Shown here: in pieces, positions 32,221 to 40,935 of the stretch
How positions within the stretch are numbered: position 1 is the stretch's first letter
Layout: the number at the start of each line of letters is the position of its first letter
Assembly (NCBI RefSeq): GCF_001657485.1
Contig: NZ_LXFU01000037.1
Location: 620,001 to 684,000, forward strand
Source: Rhizobium sp. WYCCWR10014
GTDB lineage: Bacteria; Pseudomonadota; Alphaproteobacteria; Rhizobiales; Rhizobiaceae
DNA: 64,000 nucleotides
Direction: 5' to 3'
Notes under the pieces: generated by a model
Told to the model about the DNA's origin: nothing
What the model saw: the letters and a program-made list of their open reading frames with translations, nothing else
Database searches by the model: none
Program-made: the position numbers and the translations under genes

Positions 32221-32523
32221 AGGCTGTTATTTCCCCTTGAAATTCAACTTCTTCGCTCAAGTTTGGGTTGGGGACGACCCTCGCCGCTTCCTTGAGCAAC
32301 TGCCCGCATTTTTATCGGCGATTTTCGTGATTTTCGTCTTGAGCCCGGCGGTGGAAGTTGTAATGTTTACCAATCGGTCAAATTATCCGTCAGATGTAAA
32401 ACAAAGGCAACTGGCGATTTTCCGGCGCTCGACAAAACCAATAAGGGAGCGCAGGAAAGGACCACGGGAACAGGCGGGCATGCCTCTCTGCATGACTGCC
32501 GCAAACAGGTGAGGGCATAAAGA
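32221..32523. promoter_or_regulatory. divergent control region of the RutR-like gene and hyuC, with RutR-like box
   Basis: About 300 bases without a gene. The best element is TTTACCAATCGGTCAA (32366-32381), a near-perfect inverted repeat (TTTACC/GGTCAA) close to the TTGACCA-N2-TGGTCAA form known for RutR. Its left half shares the decamer GTTTACCAAT with the region upstream of preT (19911-19920). AT content rises around 32355-32410, consistent with promoters. No other gene is seen. Confidence 0.65.
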
Positions 32524-33777
32524 ATGGTGGCAGCACCAGGCGAGAACATGCGCGTCAATGGCGACCGTCTCTGGGACAGTCTCATGGACATGGCGAAGAT
32601 CGGCCCCGGCATCGCTGGCGGCAACAATCGCCAGACGCTGACAGATGCCGATGCGCAGGGCCGCAGCCTTTTCAAAAAATGGTGTGACGATGCCGGTTTG
32701 ACCATGGGTGTTGACCGCATGGGCACGATGTTCGCCACCCGCCCCGGCACCGATCCCGATGCCTTGCCCGTCTATGTCGGCTCGCATCTCGACACCCAGC
32801 CGACCGGCGGCAAATATGACGGTGTGCTCGGCGTACTTGCGGCCCTCGAAGTCGTGCGCACCATGAACGATCTCGGCATCAAGACCAAACATCCGATCGT
32901 CGTTACCAATTGGACGAATGAGGAAGGCGCGCGTTTTGCCCCTGCCATGCTGGCGTCAGGCGTCTTCGCCGGGGTGCACAGCCTGGACTTTGCCTATAAT
33001 CGCAGAGACCCCGAGGGCAATCTGTTCGGCGACGAATTGAAGCGCATCGGCTGGGTCGGCGACGAAGAGGTCGGCGCCCGCAAGATGCACGGCTATTTCG
33101 AATATCATATCGAGCAGGGGCCGATCCTCGAAGCCGAAGAAAAGCAGATCGGCGTCGTCACTCATTGCCAGGGCCTCTGGTGGCTGGAATTCACGCTGAC
33201 CGGCAAGGAAGCCCATACCGGTTCGACGCCGATGAACCTGCGCGTCAATGCCGGTCTCGCCATGGCCCGCATCCTGGAAATGGTCCAGGACGTGGCGATG
33301 GGCGAACAGCCGGGCGCCGTCGGCGGCGTCGGACAGGTGTTCTTCTCACCGAACTCCCGCAACGTGCTGCCCGGCAAGGTGGTCTTCACCGTCGACATCC
33401 GCTCGCCCGACAAGGAGAAGCTTGATCGCATGCGGGCAAAGATCGAGGCGAAGGCGCCTGAGATCACCGATGCACTCGGCGTCGGCTGTTCCATCGAGGC
33501 GATCGGCCACTTCGAGCCGATCACCTTCGATCCGAAACTGGTCACGTCGGTGCGCGAAGCCGCCGAGCGGCTCGGCTACAGCCACATGAACATCATCTCC
33601 GGCGCCGGCCACGACGCCTGCTGGGCCGCCAAGGTCGCACCTGCAACGATGGTCATGTGCCCCTGCGTCGGCGGGCTCTCGCACAACGAGGCGGAAGAAA
33701 TCTCCAAGGAATGGGCGGCCGCGGGCGCCGATGTGCTGTTCCATGCGGTAGTCGAGACGGCGGAGATCATGGTGTGA
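32524..33777 (+). CDS. hyuC: Zn-dependent N-carbamoyl amino acid hydrolase / beta-ureidopropionase
   Basis: The product has 417 residues of the M20 amidase family: metal ligands in YVGSHLDTQPTGGKYDGVLG and NWTNEEGARFAPAM, the dimerisation domain with HCQGLWWLEFTLTGKEAHTGSTPMNLRVNAG (in parts), and the late HDACWAAKVAPATMV. It hydrolyses N-carbamoyl-beta-alanine to beta-alanine, CO2 and ammonia, the last step of reductive pyrimidine breakdown. It is first in the hyuC-unknown-hydA unit behind the RutR-like box. Confidence 0.92.
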   Translation: MVAAPGENMRVNGDRLWDSLMDMAKIGPGIAGGNNRQTLTDADAQGRSLFKKWCDDAGLTMGVDRMGTMFATRPGTDPDALPVYVGSHLDTQPTGGKYDGVLGVLAALEVVRTMNDLGIKTKHPIVVTNWTNEEGARFAPAMLASGVFAGVHSLDFAYNRRDPEGNLFGDELKRIGWVGDEEVGARKMHGYFEYHIEQGPILEAEEKQIGVVTHCQGLWWLEFTLTGKEAHTGSTPMNLRVNAGLAMARILEMVQDVAMGEQPGAVGGVGQVFFSPNSRNVLPGKVVFTVDIRSPDKEKLDRMRAKIEAKAPEITDALGVGCSIEAIGHFEPITFDPKLVTSVREAAERLGYSHMNIISGAGHDACWAAKVAPATMVMCPCVGGLSHNEAEEISKEWAAAGADVLFHAVVETAEIMV

Positions 33778-34391
33778 TGGCGCCAGACTTGCCAACGACT
33801 TATCTCGACTATGCCGATGCCTTTAAGTTCGGAATTCAGCGAACTGCCGACGACCTTGCATGGGCCACCGCCAATGTGACGCCAGTGAGCGAAGGACCGT
33901 GGGGCGAGGTCCCTGGTGTGCAGATCTTCTACATTGGCATCAATACAGGAGGCGAGCGGATCAGGCTTCCGCAAATATCGAGTTTTTGGCGATATAAACC
34001 TTCTGGGGTTCAGCTGACCGATTCAGATGACCGAGCCCCAGATTCGCTCCACCAAACCTACTATATCTCTGGGCCTGGGCCCGGTGTCGTTCGGATCGAA
34101 CTCGGCCCTTCCATGCCCGGAATCTTGATCGAACGTCCCAAAGGCAGCCAACCCATACAAGCAACCGGACTGATCGATGGCAAGGATTTCTACTTTCGCG
34201 AAAGCGATGGTTTTTGGTCCTTGTCAGTTGGCGGCACCGATGTCGTTGAGCGGCCCGACTGGTATTATGAGGAAGAGCATGACGCGGCCGATGAGTTGAG
34301 TGAGGAGGCAGTCTACAGCCTTGTTGCCAAGGGTGCAGGGCTCTTTAGAAAAGGCACGCCGACAATGGCAATAGAGCCGCAAGAGCAATAG
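33777..34391 (+). CDS. unrecognised 204-residue protein inside the hyuC-hydA operon
   Basis: I do not recognise the family. The ATG overlaps the hyuC stop by one base (TGATG), so the gene is translationally coupled, and hydA follows after 26 bases. The protein is soluble, acidic and rich in Tyr, Phe, Gly and Ser; beta-type segments include VQIFYIGINTGGERIRLP, QTYYISGPGPGVVRIELG and FYFRESDGFWSLSVGG. The C-terminus has an acidic helix (EEEHDAADELSEEAVYSL). Base use is plainly more AT-rich than in hyuC and hydA, suggesting a later insertion. It is not part of the standard pathway; it could be a modifier, an immunity-like protein or an unrelated passenger. Confidence 0.75.
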   Translation: MAPDLPTTYLDYADAFKFGIQRTADDLAWATANVTPVSEGPWGEVPGVQIFYIGINTGGERIRLPQISSFWRYKPSGVQLTDSDDRAPDSLHQTYYISGPGPGVVRIELGPSMPGILIERPKGSQPIQATGLIDGKDFYFRESDGFWSLSVGGTDVVERPDWYYEEEHDAADELSEEAVYSLVAKGAGLFRKGTPTMAIEPQEQ

Positions 34392-34417
34392 GACCGCAGG
34401 GAAAAGGAACAGCAGCC

Positions 34418-35872
34418 ATGACCACTGTCATCAAGAACGGCACCATCGTCACCGCCGACCTGACCTATAAGGCTGACGTGAAAATCGACGGCGGCAAGAT
34501 CATCGAGATCGGGCAGAACCTCTCGGGCGACGAGACGCTGGATGCCACCGGCTGTTATATCATGCCGGGCGGCATCGATCCGCACACCCACCTCGAAATG
34601 CCCTTCATGGGCACCTATTCCTCCGACGATTTCGAGAGCGGCACCCGCGCCGCCCTTTCCGGCGGCACGACGATGGTGGTCGATTTCGCCCTGCCCGCCC
34701 CCGGCCAGTCGCTGCTCGAGGCGCTGACCATGTGGGACAACAAATCGACCCGCGCCAATTGCGACTATTCCTTTCATATGGCGGTCACCTGGTGGAGCGA
34801 GCAGGTCTTCAAGGAGATGGAGACCATCGTCCGCGACAAGGGCATCAACACCTTCAAGCACTTCATGGCCTACAAGGGCGCGCTGATGGTGGACGATGAC
34901 GAGATGTTTGCCTCCTTCCAGCGCTGCGCCGAACTCGGCGCGCTGCCGCTGGTGCACGCCGAAAACGGCGACGTCGTCGCCTCGATGTCGGCAAAGCTGC
35001 TGGCCGAAGGCAATAACGGCCCTGAGGCGCATGCCTATTCCCGGCCCGCCGAAGTGGAAGGGGAAGCCACCAACCGCGCCATCATGATCGCCGACATGGC
35101 CGGCTGCCCGGTCTATATCGTCCACACCTCCTGCGAACAGGCGCACGAGGCGATCCGCCGCGCCCGCGCCAAGGGCATGCGCGTCTACGGCGAACCGCTG
35201 ATCCAGCACCTGACGCTCGACGAAAGCGAATATTCCAATCCCGACTGGGATCATGCGGCCCGCCGGGTGATGTCGCCGCCCTTTCGCAACAAGCAGCATC
35301 AGGATTCACTCTGGGCGGGGCTTGCCTCCGGCTCGCTGCAGGTCGTCGCCACCGACCATTGCGCCTTCACCACGGCGCAGAAGCGTTTCGGCGTCGGTGA
35401 TTTCACCAAGATCCCGAACGGCACCGGCGGCCTCGAAGACCGGATGCCGATGCTTTGGACCCATGGCGTCAACACCGGGCGGCTGACGATGAACGAATTC
35501 GTCGCCGTCACCTCGACCAACATCGCCAAGATCCTCAACATCTATCCGAAGAAGGGCGCGATCCTTGTCGGCGCCGATGCCGACATCGTCGTCTGGGACC
35601 CGCAACGTTCCAAGACCATTTCGTCCAAAGCCCAGCAGTCGGCGATCGACTACAACGTCTTCGAAGGCAAGGAAGTCACCGGCCTGCCGCGCTACACGCT
35701 GACACGTGGCGTCGTGGCGATCGAGGAAGGCGCGATCAAGACCCGCGAGGGCCACGGCGAATTCGTCAGGCGCGAACCTGTCACGGCTGTCAGCAAGGCG
35801 CTTTCCCAGTGGAAGGACATCACCGCGCCGCGCAAGGTGACGCGTAGCGGCATTCCGGCAAGCGGCGTATGA
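34418..35872 (+). CDS. hydA: dihydropyrimidinase
   Basis: The product has 484 residues, a cyclic amidohydrolase: PGGIDPHTHLEMPFMG with the two first metal His, FKHFMAYKGALMV with the carbamylated Lys, LVHAENGD and VYIVHTSC with further His ligands, and ATDHCAF with the metal Asp. It opens dihydrouracil/dihydrothymine to N-carbamoyl-beta-amino acids, the step between PreTA and HyuC. A ribosome site (AAGGAA) precedes ATG 34418. Confidence 0.95.
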   Translation: MTTVIKNGTIVTADLTYKADVKIDGGKIIEIGQNLSGDETLDATGCYIMPGGIDPHTHLEMPFMGTYSSDDFESGTRAALSGGTTMVVDFALPAPGQSLLEALTMWDNKSTRANCDYSFHMAVTWWSEQVFKEMETIVRDKGINTFKHFMAYKGALMVDDDEMFASFQRCAELGALPLVHAENGDVVASMSAKLLAEGNNGPEAHAYSRPAEVEGEATNRAIMIADMAGCPVYIVHTSCEQAHEAIRRARAKGMRVYGEPLIQHLTLDESEYSNPDWDHAARRVMSPPFRNKQHQDSLWAGLASGSLQVVATDHCAFTTAQKRFGVGDFTKIPNGTGGLEDRMPMLWTHGVNTGRLTMNEFVAVTSTNIAKILNIYPKKGAILVGADADIVVWDPQRSKTISSKAQQSAIDYNVFEGKEVTGLPRYTLTRGVVAIEEGAIKTREGHGEFVRREPVTAVSKALSQWKDITAPRKVTRSGIPASGV

Positions 35873-35930
35873 CGATGGCGCCTGACGATACGGTCATCAA
35901 CCGGGGACCGCTGCCTCTATGCCAATGACC

Positions 35931-36344
35931 TCACGCACGCACCAAAGCGTCCAACTCCGGCAGAAGCACGACACTTTCCTGCTCGTTCGGATCGGTGCGG
36001 GCGATGATCGCCGTGCACGGCGTGCTGCTGAGGTTCGCCGGCAGGTGCGGCACACCCGCCGGGATATAGAAAAGTTCGCCGGCATGGACGATGACGTGAT
36101 GCTCGAGCCGGTCTCCGTACCAGGTATGGGCTTCGCCGGAGAGCACATAGATCGCCGTCTCGTGCGCCTCGTGCAGATGCGCTCTGGCGCGCACGCCAGG
36201 CGGGATCGTCAGGAGATGCATGCAGATGCCCTTGGCGCCGACCGTCTCGGCCGCGACCCCCTGGAAATAGCTGAGCCCCTGCTTGCCGTCATAGGCATGA
36301 TTGGGGCGAACGATGTGGCAGGTGGGCTTTGATGTCACGTCCAT
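35931..36344 (-). CDS. cupin domain protein
   Basis: The product has 137 residues and is a single cupin barrel: VRARAHLHEAHETAIYVLSGEAHTWYGD (first motif with His-His-Glu) and HVIVHAGELFYIPAGVPHLPANL (second motif with His). ATG 36344 is chosen because GGAGG lies six bases before it; the longer frame to 36482 runs into the divergent ABC gene. It is encoded opposite to its neighbours, between hydA and the pyrimidine-type ABC importer. Metal-binding is likely; the substrate is unknown. Confidence 0.82.
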   Translation of the reverse strand: MDVTSKPTCHIVRPNHAYDGKQGLSYFQGVAAETVGAKGICMHLLTIPPGVRARAHLHEAHETAIYVLSGEAHTWYGDRLEHHVIVHAGELFYIPAGVPHLPANLSSTPCTAIIARTDPNEQESVVLLPELDALVRA

Positions 36345-36438
36345 CCTCATCCTCCATGGAGTGTGTCGTCGATAAAACCGGCGGTAATGATAACATGCAA
36401 ACCGCGCTCCCGCGGGGAAAACAAGACTGGTCGCATTG

Positions 36439-37215
36439 ATGCAAGCACCCTCCGTCGTATCCGCCAAGGATCTCTGTCTCACCTACCAGGCGAATGACGG
36501 CCCGGTGCGTGCACTGAGCAATGTCAATCTCGATGTCCGCAAAGGCGATTTCGTCTCTTTCATCGGCCCCTCGGGCTGCGGCAAGACGACTTTCCTGCGT
36601 GTCATCGCTGATCTCGAGAAGAGCACGTCTGGCGAGATCTCGATCAACGGCATGACACCGGAAGAGGCTCGCAAGGCCCGTGCCTATGGCTATGTCTTCC
36701 AGGCGCCGGCGCTCTATCCCTGGCGCACCATCGAAAACAACATCGCCCTGCCGCTGGAGATCATGGGCTATTCCAGCGCCGACCGGACGCGGCGCATCGC
36801 CGAAGCGCTCGATCTCGTCAGCCTTTCGGGCTTCGAGAAGAAATTCCCCTGGCAGCTTTCCGGCGGCATGCAGCAGCGCGCCTCGATCGCCCGCGCGCTC
36901 GCCTTCGACGCCGACCTGCTGTTGATGGACGAGCCCTTCGGCGCCCTGGACGAGATCGTCCGCGACCATCTGAACGAAGAGCTGCTGAAACTCTGGACCC
37001 GCACCAATAAGACGATCTGCTTCGTCACCCATTCCATCCCCGAGGCGGTCTATCTCTCGACCAAGATCGTGGTGATGTCTCCGCGCCCGGGCCGCGTGAC
37101 CGATGTGATCGACTCGACCCTGCCGGCCGAACGCCCGCTCGACATCCGCGAAACCCCCGAGTTCCTGGAAATCGCCCATCGCGTCCGCGAAGGGCTGAGG
37201 ACGGGGCACGCATGA
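36439..37215 (+). CDS. ABC importer ATP-binding protein (SsuB/TauB/ThiZ type)
   Basis: The product has 258 residues with Walker A (GPSGCGKTTFLRVI), signature LSGGMQQRASIARAL, Walker B (LLMDEPFGALDE) and switch region CFVTHSIPEAVYLS. This belongs to the nitrate/sulfonate/taurine family of ATPases. It begins the four-gene importer (ATPase, two permeases, binding protein) just after the pyrimidine catabolic genes. ATG 36439 is used; a TTG one codon upstream also fits. The next gene is separated by a palindromic repeat. Confidence 0.92.
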   Translation: MQAPSVVSAKDLCLTYQANDGPVRALSNVNLDVRKGDFVSFIGPSGCGKTTFLRVIADLEKSTSGEISINGMTPEEARKARAYGYVFQAPALYPWRTIENNIALPLEIMGYSSADRTRRIAEALDLVSLSGFEKKFPWQLSGGMQQRASIARALAFDADLLLMDEPFGALDEIVRDHLNEELLKLWTRTNKTICFVTHSIPEAVYLSTKIVVMSPRPGRVTDVIDSTLPAERPLDIRETPEFLEIAHRVREGLRTGHA

Positions 37216-37241
37216 GGAGCGGGAGTTTGATTTCGGGGTTT

Positions 37242-37418
37242 ACCCCCCTCTGCCCTGCCGGGCATCTCCCCCACAAGGAGGGAGATCGATATGCCGCGCC
37301 GGCTTCCCCAAACAATGATCGCCGGTCCGTTCGCCATAGAGGCAACGGGGAACGAGGCGCTGTCCACCAGCCAATCTCCCCCCCTGTGGGGGAGATGCCC
37401 GGCAGGGCAGAGGGGGGT
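37242..37418. repeat. RIME1-like palindromic element
   Basis: Two 31-base arms (37242-37272 and 37388-37418) are perfect inverted copies, beginning ACCCCCCTCTGCCCTGCC. Inside each arm a smaller hairpin forms (ATCTCCC.../...GGGAGAT at 37264-37286, and ATCTCCCCC.../...GGGGGAGAT at 37374-37396). Length, arrangement and G+C-rich arms match the Rhizobium intergenic mosaic element RIME1. It lies between the ATPase and the first permease gene of one operon, so it is transcribed and may shape mRNA stability. Confidence 0.8.
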
Positions 37419-37453
37419 GTCTCCATACTCAACACCACATGGGAGCCAATCCC

Positions 37454-38383
37454 GTGAAACCCGACACCTTCAAGGACAAGATCGTCCCTGTCACCACAAT
37501 CCTGCTCGCCCTCGTCGTCATCTGGTATGTCGCCGCCATCCTGATGAACGCGCCGTTCCAGCGCGACATGGACGGCCGCGCCGGCGCCACACCAACGACC
37601 CTCGAATTCATCGGCAAGACGCTGGCGCAGCCGAAGCCGATCCTGCCCGCGCCGCATCAGGTGGCGCAGAACGTCTACGAGAACACCTTTCTGCGCAGCC
37701 TTTCGAGCAACCGCAGCCTCGTCTATCACAGCTGGGTAACCCTCTCCTCCACCCTGCTCGGCTTCGGCTTCGGTATGCTGCTCGGCATCCTTCTCGCCGT
37801 GCTGATCGTCCATAACCGCGCCATGGACCGCTCGCTGATGCCCTGGCTGGTGGCGAGCCAGACCATTCCGATCCTTGCCATCGCGCCGATGATCGTCATC
37901 ATCTCCTACAACGTACTGACCGGCGACAATGCCATTGCACATCTGCTGAACCTCGATTCAGACGCCTCCCGCCTCGTCTCCAAGGCGCTGATCTCCACCT
38001 ACCTCTCCTTCTTTCCGGTCGCCGTCGGCATGGTGAAGGGGCTGCGGTCGCCTGAGATCATGCATCTCGACCTGATGCGCACCTATTATGCCAGCCCGAT
38101 GCAGACTTTCTGGAAGCTGCGCGTTCCAGCCTCGATCCCTTTCCTCTTCACCTCGATGAAGGTGGCGATCGCCGCCAGCCTCGTCGGCGCCATCGTCGGC
38201 GAACTGCCGACGGGTGCCGTCGCCGGCATCGGCTCGAAGCTGCTCGCCGGCTCCTATTACAGCCAGACCATCGATATCTGGGCGGCGCTTGTCGCGGGAT
38301 CGCTGCTGGCGGGCATTCTGGTTGCGATCGTCGGCGTTGCGGCGAAGATCGTCGACCGCGCCATGGGCGGGAGGCCGGCATGA
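37454..38383 (+). CDS. ABC importer permease, first of two
   Basis: The product has 309 residues from GTG 37454, chosen because GGGAG stands eight bases upstream; an ATG at 37439 adds five residues but has no site. It has about six membrane helices and the BPD_transp_1 EAA region (MHLDLMRTYYASPMQTFWKLRVPASIPFLF). It belongs to the SsuC/TauC/ThiX family. A long periplasmic loop after helix 1 (about 32-95) is unusual for the family. Its stop overlaps the start of the second permease by four bases. Confidence 0.88.
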   Translation: MKPDTFKDKIVPVTTILLALVVIWYVAAILMNAPFQRDMDGRAGATPTTLEFIGKTLAQPKPILPAPHQVAQNVYENTFLRSLSSNRSLVYHSWVTLSSTLLGFGFGMLLGILLAVLIVHNRAMDRSLMPWLVASQTIPILAIAPMIVIISYNVLTGDNAIAHLLNLDSDASRLVSKALISTYLSFFPVAVGMVKGLRSPEIMHLDLMRTYYASPMQTFWKLRVPASIPFLFTSMKVAIAASLVGAIVGELPTGAVAGIGSKLLAGSYYSQTIDIWAALVAGSLLAGILVAIVGVAAKIVDRAMGGRPA

Positions 38384-39507
38384 GACATCTGACCTTCTCC
38401 TGGCAATGCGTGGTCGCCCTCCTTCTCTGCGCCGGGGCACTGACGGCTTTGCCGCTCCTGGCCGAGGGCGCGACGCGCCCCCTCACCGACGGCACGGCAA
38501 GCCTCATTTTCACCATCGTCATCGCGGCTGCCCTGCTGTCATTCGCACCGCAACCGCCGGCCTATCGGGCCACCGTGCTGTTTATCGGCGCGCATGGCGC
38601 CGCCTGGATGCTGCTTTCGGCTCTTTCCGGCAATGAGGGCACGGCGACGCGGGCTTTCTTCCTGCTGCTTTTTGCCTGCTGGCTGCTTGCCTGGCGATGC
38701 GTCACCGAACTGTCGAAACTGCAGCCCGTCACCACTTTCGGCAAGTCGGCACTCCAGCTGTTGATCCCGGCGATTTTTGGCGCCTGGATCCTCATTCTCT
38801 GGGAGGCGGTCACGCGTGGCGCCGGCGTTCCCTTCATCCTGCTGCCGCCGCCGAGCGCCATAGGCGCGCGGTTCATGGCATCGCTGCCGATCCTCGGCGC
38901 GGACGTCAGGCAGACGATCTTCAAGGCGGTGCTGATCGGTTATATCGTCGGCTGCCTCAGTGGCTTCGTCGTCGCGGTGCTCGCCGACCGCATCGCCTTC
39001 CTGCGCCGCGGCCTTCTGCCGATCGGCAACATGGTTTCGGCCCTGCCGATCATCGGCGTCGCCCCTGTCATGGTCATGTGGTTCGGCTTCGACTGGCCGT
39101 CGAAGGCCGCCGTCGTCATCATCATGACCTTCTTCCCGATGCTGGTGAATACCGTCGCCGGCCTTGCCGCCTCCGGCAGCATGGAGCGCGACCTGATGCG
39201 CACCTATGCCTCCGGCTATTGGCAGACGCTGCTGAAGCTCAGGCTTCCGGCGGCAATGCCCTTCATTTTCAACGCACTGAAGATCAACTCGACGCTGGCG
39301 CTGATTGGTGCCATCGTTGCGGAATTCTTCGGAACGCCGATCGTCGGCATGGGCTTCCGCATCTCCACCGAGATCGGCCGCATGAATGTCGACATGGTCT
39401 GGGCGGAAATCGCCGTCGCGGCGCTGGCCGGCTCGATCTTCTATGGCATCATCGCCCTGACCGAACGGGCGGTGACGTTCTGGCATCCGTCTATCCGTGG
39501 TGGCTAG
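38380..39507 (+). CDS. ABC importer permease, second of two
   Basis: The product has 375 residues, with three extra N-terminal helices (about 8-110) before a normal BPD_transp_1 core; EAA loop MERDLMRTYASGYWQTLLKLRLPAAMPFIF. It pairs with the preceding permease as a heterodimer. ATG 38380 overlaps the previous stop (ATGA). The extra N-terminal membrane domain makes it longer than TauC/SsuC, which are near 250-280 residues. Confidence 0.88.
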   Translation: MRHLTFSWQCVVALLLCAGALTALPLLAEGATRPLTDGTASLIFTIVIAAALLSFAPQPPAYRATVLFIGAHGAAWMLLSALSGNEGTATRAFFLLLFACWLLAWRCVTELSKLQPVTTFGKSALQLLIPAIFGAWILILWEAVTRGAGVPFILLPPPSAIGARFMASLPILGADVRQTIFKAVLIGYIVGCLSGFVVAVLADRIAFLRRGLLPIGNMVSALPIIGVAPVMVMWFGFDWPSKAAVVIIMTFFPMLVNTVAGLAASGSMERDLMRTYASGYWQTLLKLRLPAAMPFIFNALKINSTLALIGAIVAEFFGTPIVGMGFRISTEIGRMNVDMVWAEIAVAALAGSIFYGIIALTERAVTFWHPSIRGG

Positions 39508-39565
39508 GCGCGCGCGGGCTCCAGAAACGGGCCCGGGCATAACTTCAGAGGGTAAGGATAAGAAA

Positions 39566-40537
39566 ATGAGAAAGTTGATGGTTGCAATGATGGCGAGCGC
39601 AATGTCGCTTGCATCGGCCCATGCGATGGCCGCCGACAAGGTGGTGCTGCAGCTGAAATGGGTCACGCAGAGCCAGTTCGGCGGTTATTACGTCGCCAAG
39701 GACAAAGGATTCTACAAGGAAGAAGGCCTCGACGTCGAGATCAAGCCGGGTGGCCCTGATATCGCCCCCGAGCAGGTGATTGCCGGCGGCGGCGCCGATG
39801 TCATCGTCGACTGGATGGGCGGTGCCCTGGTAGCCCGCGAAAAGGGCGTTCCGCTCGTCAACATCGCCCAGCCCTACCAGAAGGCGGGCCTGGAAATGGT
39901 CTGCCGCAAGGACGGCCCGATCAAGACCGAAGCCGACTTCAAGGGCCACACGCTCGGCGTCTGGTTCTTCGGCAACGAGTATCCCTTCTTCGCCTGGATG
40001 AACAAGCTCGGCCTTTCAACCGAAGGCGGTCCGAACGGCGTTACCGTGCTGAAGCAGAGCTTCGACGTGCAGCCGCTCGTCCAGAAGCAGGCCGACTGCA
40101 TCTCCGTCATGACCTATAACGAATACTGGCAGGCGATCGATGCCGGCTTCAAGCCGGAAGAACTGACGGTCTTCAACTACACGGAAATGGGTAACGATCT
40201 TCTCGAAGACGGCCTCTATGCGATGGAAGACAAGCTGAAAGACCCGGCCTTCAAGGAGAAGATGGTCAAGTTCGTCCGCGCTTCGATGAAGGGCTGGAAA
40301 TATGCCACCGAGAACCCCGACGAAGCCGCTGAGATCGTCATGGACAATGGCGGCCAGGACGACAACCATCAGAAGCGCATGATGGGTGAAGTCGCCAAGC
40401 TGGTCGGCGACAGCTCCGGCAAGCTGGACGAGGCGCTCTATGCCCGCACGGCAAAGGCGCTGCTCGACCAGAAGATCATCAGCAAGGAGCCGTCGGGCGC
40501 CTGGACGCACGATATCACCGACGCCGCTTCCAAGTAA
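39566..40537 (+). CDS. NMT1/THI5-like periplasmic substrate-binding protein
   Basis: The product has 323 residues with a signal peptide (about 1-22, ending AHAMAA). The NMT1/THI5-type fold is seen in VVLQLKWVTQSQFGGYYVAKDKGFYKEEGLDVEI and PEQVIAGGGADVIVDWMG. Proteins of this group bind pyrimidine-like ligands such as the thiamine precursor. Since the transporter lies beside preTA-independent hydA and hyuC under a RutR-like regulator, a pyrimidine or its breakdown product is the likely cargo. A strong terminator follows. Confidence 0.9.
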   Translation: MRKLMVAMMASAMSLASAHAMAADKVVLQLKWVTQSQFGGYYVAKDKGFYKEEGLDVEIKPGGPDIAPEQVIAGGGADVIVDWMGGALVAREKGVPLVNIAQPYQKAGLEMVCRKDGPIKTEADFKGHTLGVWFFGNEYPFFAWMNKLGLSTEGGPNGVTVLKQSFDVQPLVQKQADCISVMTYNEYWQAIDAGFKPEELTVFNYTEMGNDLLEDGLYAMEDKLKDPAFKEKMVKFVRASMKGWKYATENPDEAAEIVMDNGGQDDNHQKRMMGEVAKLVGDSSGKLDEALYARTAKALLDQKIISKEPSGAWTHDITDAASK

Positions 40538-40558
40538 TTTCGGCAAGATTGCGAAGCG

Positions 40559-40590
40559 AAACGCGCGGGAGATTTCCCGCGCGTTTTGTC
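40559..40590 (+). terminator. terminator of the pyrimidine-type ABC importer operon
   Basis: AAACGCGCGGGA (40559-40570) pairs perfectly with TCCCGCGCGTTT (40575-40586) and is followed by TTTTGTCTATTTTT, 22 bases after the stop. Confidence 0.9.
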
Positions 40591-40935
40591 TATTTTTGCG
40601 CAACCGAAAAAAATGCCTTGCAACTGTCGCATTTATCGGGCGTCAAACGTCTTAGGGATGAGCGCGATCAATCTTCGTAATGTTGACATAACCTTGCGGT
40701 GATTGATTGACGTCGGAATGGTAATTATTATCGCCGAATGGGGAATTGTTTTCTGCCGGACTTGTAGATCGAGCAAATCGATACCACCTACAAGCCGAAT
40801 TTGCCGGCGAGGGATGAAGACGGCAAAGGATCGGCGGATACCTCTGAGAATGCAGGAAGGGCAGTGGCCTGATCGCGCGCTGAGTGGCAGACGCTCGAGT
40901 TCGGCCAACCTTATCATAAGATTGGACGAAGACGC
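40591..40935. other. gap upstream of the RND efflux operon
   Basis: About 345 bases. Short frames occur on both strands but none has a ribosome site and a recognisable product. TTGACA at 40683-40688 with AT-rich sequence after it is a possible -35 element, and a second AT-rich strip (40718-40735) follows. This is the likely control region of the RND pump; no dedicated regulator gene lies next to it. Confidence 0.5.
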
